Notes under the pieces: model-generated
What the model was told of the DNA's origin: nothing
What the model saw: the letters and a program-made list of their open reading frames with translations, nothing else
Database searches by the model: none
Program-made: the position numbers and the translations under genes
Shown: piece after piece, positions 48,559 through 59,385 of the stretch
Layout of the letters: the number at the start of each line of letters is the position of its first letter
Position numbering within the stretch: the first letter of the stretch is position 1
Source: Antitrichia curtipendula
Taxonomy: Eukaryota > Streptophyta > Bryopsida > Hypnales > Leucodontaceae
Direction: 5' to 3'
DNA: 64,000 nt
Assembly (NCBI GenBank): GCA_951230915.1
Contig: OX579634.1
Span: 13,170,725 to 13,234,724, forward strand

Positions 48559-51500
48559 ATGCTCATAGAAGACCGGGGAGATTTGTTTAGCTTGCCATTG
48601 CAGGGTAGAAAGAGGAAGAGGCGATCTTCATTCTATTTTTCTTCTTCTAGAGCATTGAGTAGAGCTAGAATGAATCGATCCAAGAGGGCTATGTCAAAGT
48701 CCGGAAATTCTGGAGCTGGCGAGCTTCGGAAGACTTTTCACTTCGAGGTGGGAGAAAGTGGGGATGCAATGGGTGTTGTAGGCCAGGAGGTTGGCGGAGA
48801 AGGGGAAGAGTCTCAGCAAAATTTCACGTATGACGAAGTTTCAGCTCATCACGTCAACACTAATGTACGATAATATCTATTCTTTCTATTCTCAAGAGCT
48901 TGTTGTTTTTATCCAGTGCTCATTACGCAAGCGCCATATGTTTGAATGCGATATTCCTTGAGGCCAGACATTAGTTTAATCATGTATTGCTAATATACAT
49001 ACAAGCACAAAAAGGACACCAAATTGCATATGTTTTAGGATACAAATATATAGGGCCCTTTATAGTTTGCCAACTTGGAACTGCAGTAGTTGTGAGTACT
49101 CAAATGAAATTCTAAGAAGAAAGTGAAGCTATGTTCAAGTATTGATGTTGTGATCTGAGTAGAGTCTAATGACAAGGGATCAATAATGTTTTCAATGTCT
49201 CTACAGTGAACATTGTTGTGCTTGAGGACAAGTGCATGCATCACATTACAAGCTGTGCTTTAACCATGACTCCCCAAATCAAAAAATGAACCGTATTTAG
49301 AATAAATTAATGATTATCCTTTCTTTTTGGTGAAATGGTAGAGATTGATTTATAGATTGACACTTCGTACTGAGCACTATAAAATAATGAGTGGATGGTC
49401 TCTGGTAGATGCAAAATGATAAACAAATTAGTTGCTTTGCAGGATTTTTGAAAAGATGGATATCTTTGACTTTAGTGGCTTTTTTTCTTTTTCGAAACTA
49501 GCATTCAATCAGTCTAGACTTCAATATTACTCTTCATACATATTGTACCTTCACTTTGGTGGCTTCAAACTTGGAAATTAGTATTCCAAATTCCTGGACC
49601 ACAACAGAATACATCTCACTATCCACAAAGAACAACATATAAGTAGTCCTAGATTTAAGTCGACTTCATTGTTGCTGAGAAGCTATGAGAGCGTGCGCGC
49701 CATGTCATGCATCTGTCAAGTTCACCGAGACATTCGGGCAGCTAAAGTTGATACATTTAGGCAGTAAGGGAACAACCATTCATGAACCACAAATCACGCA
49801 AGTAAGTGAGGCCACTAAACCGCAACTGAACTCTTAAGCGCAAGTGGTGTTAAGTACAGAAAGTAATTCCGATTCAAGAATAGAAAGAAAAATCTCTTTT
49901 GAACATGATTGCGTTCCTTAGATAATATTTGCATGGATGAGGAATTGAGGATTCGTGGAAAAAGTATCCATGCAATCGGGCCTGCATTCAATTTGCCACC
50001 CAAAGATTTCGCTGTCACGAAGGCAAGTCAGCCGAGCAAAAAGCTCCATCGATCACGGCCTGTGACGAGAACTGCGTGTGGTTGAGGAAGCACTGAACTC
50101 CGATACTAAATTTTCCTTGATCAGTCCCATATCCATCCGAGCTTGCATATCGATTGAATCTCTGAGGGACTGCGCAGGAACAGGGAGCGATGAGGAGGAG
50201 TATGCGGAGCCGATCCAGGCAGGGCAACTTTGGAAACGAAGTTGGGAGCCACTCGGAGCCAGCCGAATCAACGAAGGTATGTGCTTCACTTTGATCTCGT
50301 TTTGCGTGCATGACCGCGAGGGTTCTGTCACCTACACTTGGACCTGCCTTGGACTTGTGAGAAGCTTGGGCCTTGTGGCGCAACGCTCGGGTTGACGTGT
50401 ATCGGGTTTGTGCGTGGTCTGCCGCATCATGCGTGGCGCGTCCGCAACGAGGTTCCTGGACGGTGAGTGTCGCGCGTCAAGTGAGAAGCTTGGGTCTTGT
50501 GTGGCGCGCGACTGGTGCGTCGCTCGAGTTTGTGCGTGGTCTGCCGCATGCCGCATCGCGCGTCCGCAACGAGGCTTTCGACCGGTGAGTGTCGCGCGTC
50601 AGGTGAGAAGCTTGGGTCTTGTTGTGCGACGCTCGGGTTGACGTGTCTCGGGTTTGTGCGTGGTCTGCCGCATCATGCGTAGCGCGTCCGCAACGAAGCT
50701 CCCGGCCGGTGAGTGTCGCGCGTCAGGTGAGAAGCTTGGGTTTTGCGTGGCGCGCGAATAGTGCGATGCTCGGGTTGACATTTCTCGGGTTTGTGCGTGG
50801 TCTGGGTTAACGTGTCTCGGGTTTATGCGTGGTCCTCAAATTCATACCGAACCTGTCATTCAAAATGTGTCGTTGGGATGTCAGCGGTCCCCTTTTCTGG
50901 GGTAGTAGCAAGTAGCCAAAAGACAGGTGTCGGATCCAACGCTACTATTTCAAGTGGCTGCTACTACCCCACCAACTGGAACAACAACCAAATTTGGTGA
51001 CGATCTGTTTCGTTTCCGACCGCAACTGGCGTCTCAATATTTCTTTGACAAAGAAGATTCCTCCGAGGTTCGAGCTCAAATGAGTATAGGTTTTATTTGC
51101 TTCATAAGTTGAATCGCCTCTGACTTCCATTCGACCGAAAAATCATGTCCCTAGTTAGTGCTGCTCGCTTCTGCAACCTGTCAATGCTAGTCCCAAGCAT
51201 ATTTCATTTCACAGATCGAAATAATGTTTTTGGTGATGATCGAGATTCTGGTGTAGCTTTATTCACTTCTCCGGTACTTGACGAGGATCAGGGAGTCTCA
51301 AATGGTCAGTACTTGCAGTCGGATTCTTGGAAACATTTAACGTGTCTTTCGATTTCTGGGGTACCAGCAAGGAGCCACCGAATGGCCGTCGGATCCGACG
51401 TAGTCTTAGCTGGTGGCATCACTGGCATGAGGTACCCATGGAACTGGCAACTTCAGCAGTTCTGTAAAAAAAAATTTAGCACTTGATCGATTATAGGACA

Positions 51501-54500
51501 GACAGAGGACAAATTTACATGTCGAGCTCCGCGAGGGCACGGTGAAGCCATGATTTCCAAGATAGTGAGACCAAATCGGATTTTCCCTCGATATATTTGC
51601 AAAGTTTCTGGTTTTTTTGTTTACATATCTGATTCCAAATTCTATACAATGCAGGCAAATGATGCATCTCTGGGAACTGCCATGGAAGCTCAGAGAGAAG
51701 GTGAACAGGTAACTCACAAAATCAGCAAAGTCTTAGGCGATGATATGTTGTGATATTATCAAATTTTGATAAAATATTGTTACATAATTTAACGGTGGGA
51801 TTACTCACTTTTTCCATAAGCAGATTGTTTCGTATATTCTTCATTCACGTTCTAGATAATTCGAAATTGGTCAGTCACAAGGACCCGTTTCTGGGGTAGC
51901 TACAGATACCCAGGAAAGGTCCTTCGGATCCGACGGGTATTTCCTGGGTACCTCGAGGTACCCTGTAAATTGATACCCTGTAAGAAAGAATCCTTGAGGT
52001 ACCCCTGAGGGAGAGTTTCCAGGGGGAACACCTGATATCCGATACCCTAATTGATGTTCCTTCAAATCCTATTATTTTTGTCATTGGATGGGCGACAATC
52101 CATAAATATTATTTGAGGGGTACCTAACTATACTTTCAATGGGTCCGTTTTATCCGACGGTCCTTCTTGGCACTTCTTGAGCTACCCCACAAACTAGATT
52201 CTTTACCTAAGCTCTATTGAAATTTTGAATTCGATTTTGCAATGTCATAGGCGTTCACATTGAGACATATGATGCCTAGACCCAGATGATCAATTAATTT
52301 AATTCTTACTTTGTTCTTGTGTAGGTGGAGGGACGCAAAGGCAAGCGTGCAAAAGCTACTTTGGGGACCCCAAAATCACCTGAGATAAAGGGTTTCCCAG
52401 CCCTTCAGATAGGTGCGCCTTCAAATACCAAGAAGTGGCCTCAACCAGGCGTGGACCTCTCAAGCGACTCAAGTGATGAGGAAGACACATTGGTGAGTTT
52501 TGCAGACATCATGGATGCCGCTGAGCGAGCGGCAGATGCTTTTGAGGGCGACCGTGTTAGTCAGACACGTGAGCCTGTCCCTTGGTGGTTGTCACCAGAG
52601 AGCTCTAATACAGAATTTTCCTCTTCTATTGAGCTCTCTAACTCTCCGTGTAGTCCTTAGTTTGAGGGTGGATGTGAGTCAATGTGTGAGTGCCCGCTTA
52701 ATGGTAGGGTTTATTCTAACGAGGTCATCATCCTTAGCTCAGATTCAGATGAGGACAATGAAGTGGACGTGGTAGGATAGGATATGTCTTGGTAGTGATC
52801 TTCTTGAGCAGCATGTTATTAGAATGCCCCATGAAGGCAATCATTTTTTCAATCATGTATGCAGATATCTACCTATCTATCATTAAAGATTTGTATTTTT
52901 TTGGCATAAGCAAAGCATTGTGAATTTCAACTCAAGTGAATGCTTTACATCATTCGTCTCACATGTTTATAATCATGAGTTCAAAATTTATCATACATGA
53001 ATTTGTATATGCAGATGGACATATCGCCGGTCAAAAAAACACAAGAAGAAACTCTTCGAGAGACTCCTGGAACGGATGATACTATGCAGCCGGAGATTGA
53101 AGAGGGGGACGAAGGAGAAGAAGGCGAGTTCATGCAGGAGGATAGTGTTGAAGACGAGGAAGAAAAGGGCTTGTTGGAAGACGATCTGCGGCGTATTCAC
53201 AAAGGAGATTCGGTGGAAACGCTCCGTGGCTTGCGGATGAAGCCTGAAGAACTCTTTCGCCTACACATTCCATTGTGTAGGCTTGTAGCCATGCCCATGG
53301 TCCGGCCTACACTCTCTTGCGACATCAAAAAGTTAGAGCAAGAATTTGCTGGAGGATATCGTGATGGAGCAGCGGTGTTCTACGTTTCAACATCAAATGA
53401 GCAAGGAGAAAGCTCAGAATTTACGGAGGCTGAGATGAGCGAGTAGGATGCACTCTGGAAAGAAAAAAATGAAGTCTTCACTAAGTATATGGAGTCCAGA
53501 CCCGAGCTCAAGTTCATGAAGAACTTGAAGTTCTACATATGCGATGGAAACCACCGTCGGATTGCTTGGATGAATTTGATTGGCAGGTGCTACGCATTGG
53601 ATCCAACATGGCATTGTGCCATCGATTATATAGTGTTGGACACCAAAGGTCGGATTGAAGTTGTCATGCAAGTGATGCATGACATCAACAAGTGAGTTAT
53701 CTTTGTATTTTTTGTTTAATTTTTAATTTTAATTTATTATATATCTTTAGAAGATTTAGGCAAAAAATATTTATTTGAATACTGGTTTGATTTCAGATCG
53801 GTTGAAGACTCCCATGTCAAGACTAACTTGGTACACACTCTGTATCAAGTTCAGAAGTATGGACTTCTGCCAATTCAGCGATTTGCTGATCTGCTTAGGC
53901 TATTAGAGAGGATGAGATGTCTTGAAAACACTGTTTCCAAGAAATGGTACTTCATACCAGTGCAGGTCTTCACATCATTTCTTTTTTGGATAAGATATTT
54001 TGTTTCACATGAGAGTTCACATTCCTTGTCTTCTCATGCTTTTGAATCTTATGAGGTGATTACCTAAAATTGGGGTGCTTGTGTAGCAAGACATTTCTCA
54101 AGCCGTAGATGCTGCTGTGCGGAAGTATACCGAGGTCACGCCTGAAAGTGAGAGGAAGGCAGAAGATTTGGCACTTGCCATGAAGGCTGGAGCAAAAGAG
54201 AGAACTAAACATTTGAGTGTGAAGATGGGCAAACTGTTGGCAGTGGCGAATCCTGCAAATGGGCCTGGATTTCTAGAACAAGTGAGTAAAGTTTCTCAAA
54301 ATTGAGTGATTTACATTTTCCACATGTTATGTTTAGTTGGAAATTGATCTTCTATTGGTGTAGGTGGAGAGGCATTGGAGCACGAATGAGATTCCCGAAA
54401 TGACCTTGGAGAAGTTGCAGATGGTAGCCACATGCAACATGACAGCCGCACAGAAGATCAAGATTCTGAAGTGGTGGAACTCCTCTGCTCCATCTCGTGA

Positions 54501-57369
54501 AGCGAGGAAGTTCCCACAGAAGCCTGTTTCCGAAAACTACCTTTCTCCTTTTCTTGCCAAATGCGTTTGGTATGCAGGCGTAAGTGAGCAATATTTTTTA
54601 TGTTCATGTAATTGAATTTGTTGATGGTTTGTATTGAATGCTTGATTCATGACTTTGGAAAAAACTTTGTCATATCCGAAATTATGGAATTTCATAGTCT
54701 GGCATTTTTTTTAGATCAAAGATGCAGCTGTGGAGTACTTCGATTTAGTGGTGAGGCAAGACAACATCAACATCAATTACAATGTACCGCAGCAGCCACA
54801 GTATTTGCCAGAGTACATTGAAGGATGGAGGCAGAAAATATGGGATCATGGCTTCATGACGTACTTCAAGGGACAAAACTATTTCAAGAAGGGAGAGTCT
54901 TTTGTGGCTCACGAAGGTTCAGGCTCCGCAGTTCGTAGAGTTCTCTTCCGGTAAGTACATTGAACTTATTTCTATAAAAATGTAGTTCACTATCAAGTAC
55001 TAATGTAATTTGTCTTTCATCACTTCGAATAAGAACTTAAAATTATTGCTATGGTTCTACACACTTGTGTTTGTGAAATAATTTGTGAGAGACAAAGTGA
55101 GGGTATAAACCTTGTTCAACCTTACTTGGATTGTTCTTCTAATATTTTAGTTAGTCTTTTATTGTCCTCGTAATATTTTTCTTATGGAGAACTGTAATTG
55201 TGTTGCAGTTATTTCAAATTAGAGCTTGAAGCCAAAGGGGCCATTTCTCGCTTGGACCTTCCTCCATTCATATCGTCATTTCTTGACCGCACCTCAACGG
55301 CTTGTATGTTCAGTCCGCATCAGCTACGCACCTACACCACAACTCATCTCAGCAGTGGAGGATGGTATTTGGACTGTACAATGGCCTTCACTCCTCCTTC
55401 AGAAGTAGAATTGAGGAGATCTTTGGATGGCAAAGGTGCTGTCGATTTGGACATTGACGAGTTTGCCAGCCTGGATGATAAAGCAAGAACAAAGGCCATT
55501 AGGAAGAGAGATGCTCATGACAAAAAGAAAGAAGCACGAGCGCAAGTGAAACTGGAAACCTCGAAAAAGAGGGAGGCTGAGCGAGCAGCAAAGAAGGCGG
55601 AGAAAGAGAAGGATGATAAAGCCAAGGGCAAGGGTAAGAAGAAGGACGAAGCACCATCTCTCATAGTGGATTATGATTTGGAAATTGTCAGCGGAAGGAA
55701 GCGGAAGGCCACTCTATTGCAGCTCACGGAAGATGTCATTATTCACGTGACCCAAGCGATGGTCTTCACAGAGGATGATGTGGTGAAGACCGAGGATTTA
55801 ATCCTCAACGTCTCAATTGAAGACCTTGTGGTTGACATGGAGGAGAAGAAGCCGACTTCGTACAAAGACATCATTGTCTTTTTGAAAAAGGTGACCATCT
55901 TTCTCTTCATAGTAATAAATGATTTATTTTTTTTGAGTGACATTATCATTGTTTGTATTCATTCTCTCAATTTTAATGCATGACATGTTTGCAGTCTATG
56001 TCAGCTGGAAAAGCTCGCAAGTTCGAAGGGGTGACAAACGCTAAGCCAGGGGTGGACGTCATTTTTATTGATTGCCCAGAGAACTTGCCCGTGCCAGGGG
56101 TCTCTTCTCCAACAGACGAAGTGCCGGAATGGAATGCAGACGAAGATGTTGAGGCCCTCCAATCAGCATGCAGCTTTGCCGCCGAGCATCTACAAGACGA
56201 CGGATGCATCATAGTGTTTCACTCGTACAGCATCAAAGCGAAGGAGGACATTGCTGGAGTGTGTGAGACATACCAAATGGTGAAGAAGAAGGAGTGGATG
56301 GGAATGAACCGTATGCACTTGACCTCGGCTGTAGGCAAAACAAAGACGGTAAATTTCATTCAGATTTTTTGGGGCTTTCATGAGCAATTCACTTTGTGCT
56401 CTACTAACATTCAATGCATTCTAATATCCATTTTGCTTGGCTCCTGCAGACACAAAAGTTTGGAATCACCCTCCTTGTCAAGGACCTTGGCGCCAAAGGG
56501 AATTCCAAATTCTCTTTCAAGCGCACTAACACCATGATCAAAGCTGGTGTTGACATAGCATGTGATGATATGTTGATGAACTATACCCATCCGGATGACA
56601 TGGCGATGAATGGAGAAAAGCCATGGCAAGGCGGGCGCAAAAAAGATCCAAGGTTTTTTACAATCCTCCTTGAAGCGACAAGCATCGAAGGAGATCTGAT
56701 ATTGGATTGCACTGCATCTACAGGTGAATGCTCAATTAAATTATGTTACATTTTAATTGTAATCTTCAAATCTAATCAAGGAACTAAGGTATTTCAATTT
56801 TTTGGCCTGTAGGTGCATGCATTACAGCTTGTCGTGGCACCGGTCGCCACATTGTGGCCTTGGAGGGGAATAGGGACATTTATAACGCGATCTTGAAGCC
56901 GATGAGGAAGTCAACAGGGACTGTGGTGGCAGCATTAATGCCGATGTCGATGGAGGTGGTTTTAGAAGATCCGGATGATATGCCCATGGTGCCTCGTAAA
57001 TTCGCTCGCAAGGGGAAATTTAGTAAGTAAGTTGACACTTTTTAAAATCTTCCATAACATGGTGACTCACATTTCAAAACCCTAACATTATTTTGTTCAT
57101 TTTGCAGGGATCAACGATTGATGGCAGCAGGTGCTATTACCCCAAAACCAAGTCTTCTCATTAGTCCGGAGAAGCCTTTTGACCTTCCAGTCTATGCCGA
57201 GCAAATGGCAAGTGCCTTCGCGGAGTTTGGTTGCTCCAAAGCAAAACGCCGTAAAGACACATATGCTCTAAAGGTTTTGCAGTACATAGATGGGTCTGCA
57301 TCCGAGGGTAGAGAGTCCTCAGAATCATCTACGAGTTCCGAATCTGCACCTGAGTTCATAGCAAATTAG
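48559..57369 (+). CDS. ParB-like domain fused to beta-class DNA methyltransferase-like domain, ~1361 codons, 13 exons
   Basis: Exons: 48559-48864, 51655-51708, 52325-52771, 53015-53691, 53797-53965, 54087-54281, 54364-54579, 54715-54950, 55209-55890, 55995-56348, 56450-56723, 56813-57026, 57108-57369. All borders are GT/AG and all phases join. An alternative start is ATG at 48670. The N-terminus has a basic GRKRKRRSS and long acidic tracts (DLSSDSSDEED, EEGDEGEEGEF). A ParB/sulfiredoxin-like domain lies at ~350-475, with RLHIPLCRLVAMP and the signature ICDGNHRRIAW. A lysine/glutamate helix spans ~858-920. A methyltransferase-like domain lies at ~1000-1245, with motif IV-like VDVIFIDCPEN, HLQDDGCIIVFHSYS, then motif I-like GDLILDCTASTGACITA and GRHIVALEGN. 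Motif IV before motif I is the beta-class order of N6-adenine/N4-cytosine DNA methylases. DCPE and TASTG replace DPPY and FxGxG, so catalysis is doubtful. Two in-frame TAGs (52658-52660, 53444-53446) break the frame. The first could be spliced out as a 168-nt intron (52493-52660). Confidence 0.75.
50050..50275 (+). other. possible alternative exon or captured fragment in cargo intron 1
   Basis: A GC-richer block carries a protein-like frame (VEEALNSDTKFSLI, GSDEEEYAEPIQAGQLWKRS) and ends at a good donor, CAACGAAG followed by GTATGTGC. No matching acceptor or domain is clear. It could be an alternative first exon of the cargo gene or a captured host fragment, as in Pack-MULEs. Confidence 0.3.
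50355..50830. repeat. GC-rich ~123-bp minisatellite in cargo intron 1
   Basis: The word GTGAGAAGCTTGGG recurs at about 50357, 50481, 50603 and 50728. Each is followed by CGGGTTTGTGCGTGGTCTGC and CGCGTCCGCAACGA variants. It is strongly CpG-rich against an AT-rich background. Confidence 0.85.
50895..50986. repeat. palindromic hairpin repeat 2 (cargo intron 1)
   Basis: Arms CTGGGGTAGTAGCAAGTAGC and GGCTGCTACTACCCCACC flank the core GTGTCGGATCCAACGC. Confidence 0.75.
51355..51440. repeat. palindromic hairpin repeat 3 (cargo intron 1)
   Basis: Left arm CTGGGGTACCAGCAAGGAGC, core GGCCGTCGGATCCGACG, right arm with GCTGGTGGCA and GAGGTACCC. It follows the same plan as repeats 1 and 2. Confidence 0.7.
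51888..51975. repeat. palindromic hairpin repeat 4 (cargo intron 2)
   Basis: TTCTGGGGTAGC and GATACCCAGGAAA pair with TTTCCTGGGTACC around the core CCTTCGGATCCGACGGG. Further CCTGAGGTACC-like words follow to about 52050. Confidence 0.7.
52113..52188. repeat. palindromic hairpin repeat 5, diverged (cargo intron 2)
   Basis: GAGGGGTACCTAAC and GAGCTACCCCAC flank a core reading GTCCGTTTTATCCGACGG, which has lost the GGATCC centre. Confidence 0.5.
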
Positions 57370-57663
57370 ATTCATGAGGTTGACAAATCTCTCGGGTCAA
57401 ACTATTGTCTATTTCATTTCTATTATGATTGGATTTGTGTGTTTTATGGCTACATCTCGGATATTTTTCATTTCCTATTTTTTTTAATTGCTTCACTTTA
57501 TTTACAGCCCTCATATTTCACTATTGTTGCCTAGAAAGAAATGTCAATAAATACAAATAGGCATGTAACATCCAAACAAAAACCTTATATTTTTCACATT
57601 GCACTACGTATGTCATCCACGGTCATAGGTCCTTTACACTAATTTTCCAAATTAAATTTTTCC

Positions 57664-57722
57664 CGCTCACAGCTCACAAGCTCACCGGCTCACCGCTCCA
57701 AGCTCGCCTGCTAGCAACCCTG
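57664..57722. repeat. right terminal inverted repeat
   Basis: It reads CGCTCACAGCTCACAAGCTC at its inner end and CAAGCTCGCCTGCTAGC then AACCCTG at its outer end. Compared with the left terminus it has one extra GTGAGCCG unit. Confidence 0.88.
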
Positions 57723-57732
57723 GTCCATAATG
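57723..57732. repeat. right target-site duplication of the 15-kb transposon
   Basis: GTCCATAATG is identical to 42781-42790. Confidence 0.85.
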
Positions 57733-58125
57733 GCGGGATTTTTAATTTTTAATTGCTCCCAAACATTCAAAACAACTTGGATTGACATGAAAATTTCACC
57801 ACAATAACTAGAATTCAAGGGAATCACAACCCAACAAATTCTATTGAAATCAAACACTGGATGAAGGAGATACAAGACCCTGAAGTTGCAGCCATGAAGT
57901 GCACTTTGGTGAATCAAATTGAGCGTGTGAACTTTGATTGGCTTCCAGAAAATCATTACCTCTTGGATTGATTTGAAAATTTTATCACACAAACTAGAAG
58001 AAAAGGCTCAACTTTCCCAACAAGTTTTATTGAATTTGGACATTGGATGCAAAAGTTACAATACTTTGAATTTAACTTAAAACTATGTGAGGACACTTTT
58101 GTCCTCTTGGGCGGTCTAGGGTTAA

Positions 58126-59385
58126 GGGTTAAGCGTTCAAGCATCCACTAGGTGAATGATGAATGTTGTAAAAACTACAAATCATCCAATTAATATTTAT
58201 CGAGGAAGCTTGAAGAAAAATCATATTATACATCAATAGAAAGGAAAAAAAACATTCTACATGTAGATATTTTGTTCTAGTATAATTCTACAAGCTGGAT
58301 ATTTTGTTAGAGCTCTAAGTATTTTTTATAAATTTCTAAAAGTAATTTTACAAGACTTAGGTAGAGCACTTGGGGATTAATACTAAGTAAAATGGCTGAA
58401 AATGGATGAAATAGTCAAATATTTCTTAATAAAACATTAGAGTCACCAATATTTGGATGAAAGTTACAAATAATAGATAATTTTGTGGATGAATATACTT
58501 GTATGATGGTTCTATTGATTTTATCTAGGTTTTTTCTTTGCCAGCATGTATTCCAAAGTACAAGTTGTTCTACCAACAAAAAAAGAAAAAGAAAAGAATT
58601 GGTTGTTCCTCCTAATACATCAAGGTCAAAAAGTCTAATTTCTTCACTTAGCAAATAAATGTAACAATTTTTCCCTTGTTGTAGAGTTGTCAATTTTGCA
58701 ATTTGCAACATCTTCACATTGATTATTAACTCAAAATACGAATTGAATATTTTCCAAATCTATCATTTGCTATGGATAAAAAATTATTGCATTTTGCGAA
58801 GGGGTAAAAGTTCCAAAAGATCTAGCCAACCCCAAAAAATTTGATAAATTTTTGGCAGGATTGTACTTCATTTGGGTACTAGCTCCTTTATCATTAAGCA
58901 AAATGGATAATAAAAATGGATGAAAACATCAAACACTTCTCCCCCAATACTAGATTTGTCAATATTTGGATGAAAGCTACTACTACTTGATAATTTTGCG
59001 TATGAATGTACACATGTGGGTGATTCTACGCATTTTTCCCTTGGTTGCAAATCTACCTACCAAACAAAAAAACAAAAAAATTGCCTTAGTCTAACCCTGG
59101 GTCCACATCTCGGTAGGACCGTCCAACTATCCGCAACACATGAACAGGACCAATCAGGATCATACGCCGCGAGGTGGGTCCCCCCCACCCACGCTCCTCA
59201 GGCTCTCGCGTGGGGCTCTTGTGCTCCAGGGGCTGTGAAATTTAGGTCATTTGCAGTTTTCCTAACAGCCCACGCAGCCGTTTTGCGAGCAGGAGCGTTG
59301 GTTCGTCTCCCAAGCGTTGCGTTGCGTTGCGTGTTCTCTTGCGGGCACCTCTTTAGTCACCCCATTCGTATACCCGCTTTGGTTT
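58126..59385. other. spacer and upstream region of BZW copy 2
   Basis: AT-rich to about 59.08 kb, then GC-richer, consistent with the promoter and leader of the downstream gene. No separate gene is seen. Confidence 0.45.

Larger units (their letters stand above)
42791..57722. mobile_element. 14.93-kb MULE-like DNA transposon with divergent transposase and ParB-methyltransferase genes
   Basis: Inverted termini of ~51 and ~59 bp end at an exact 10-bp duplication on each side. Inside, two spliced genes diverge from a ~600-bp spacer: the transposase on the minus strand (43909-47958) and the ParB-methyltransferase-like cargo on the plus strand (48559-57369). No gene unrelated to the unit intervenes, and the coding ends lie 1.1 kb and 0.35 kb from the termini. 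The uninterrupted transposase frame and perfect TSD suggest fairly recent insertion. The low divergence of the two TIRs, apart from an 8-bp indel, agrees with this. Confidence 0.9.
42208..58125. mobile_element. older TTAA-flanked element (~1 kb) split by the 15-kb transposon
   Basis: The left end at 42208 reads TTAACCCTGGACCGCCCA. The right end near 58125 reads GGGCGGTCTAGGGTTAA, its inverted counterpart. Only 42208-42790 and 57733-58125 belong to it; everything between is the younger transposon. The two parts hold three diverged copies of a ~120-bp unit (TTGGATTGATATGAAACTTT to ATGAAGAAGATACAAG) at about 42656, 57776 and 57961. TTAA flanks and termini resemble the repeat family at 4.5, 22.5 and 38.5 kb. 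Non-coding. Confidence 0.7.

Noticed and set aside
50355..50830. CRISPR-like reading of the regularly spaced repeat in cargo intron 1
   Set aside because: Units are contiguous ~123-bp tandem copies without unique spacers, in a plant nuclear intron.
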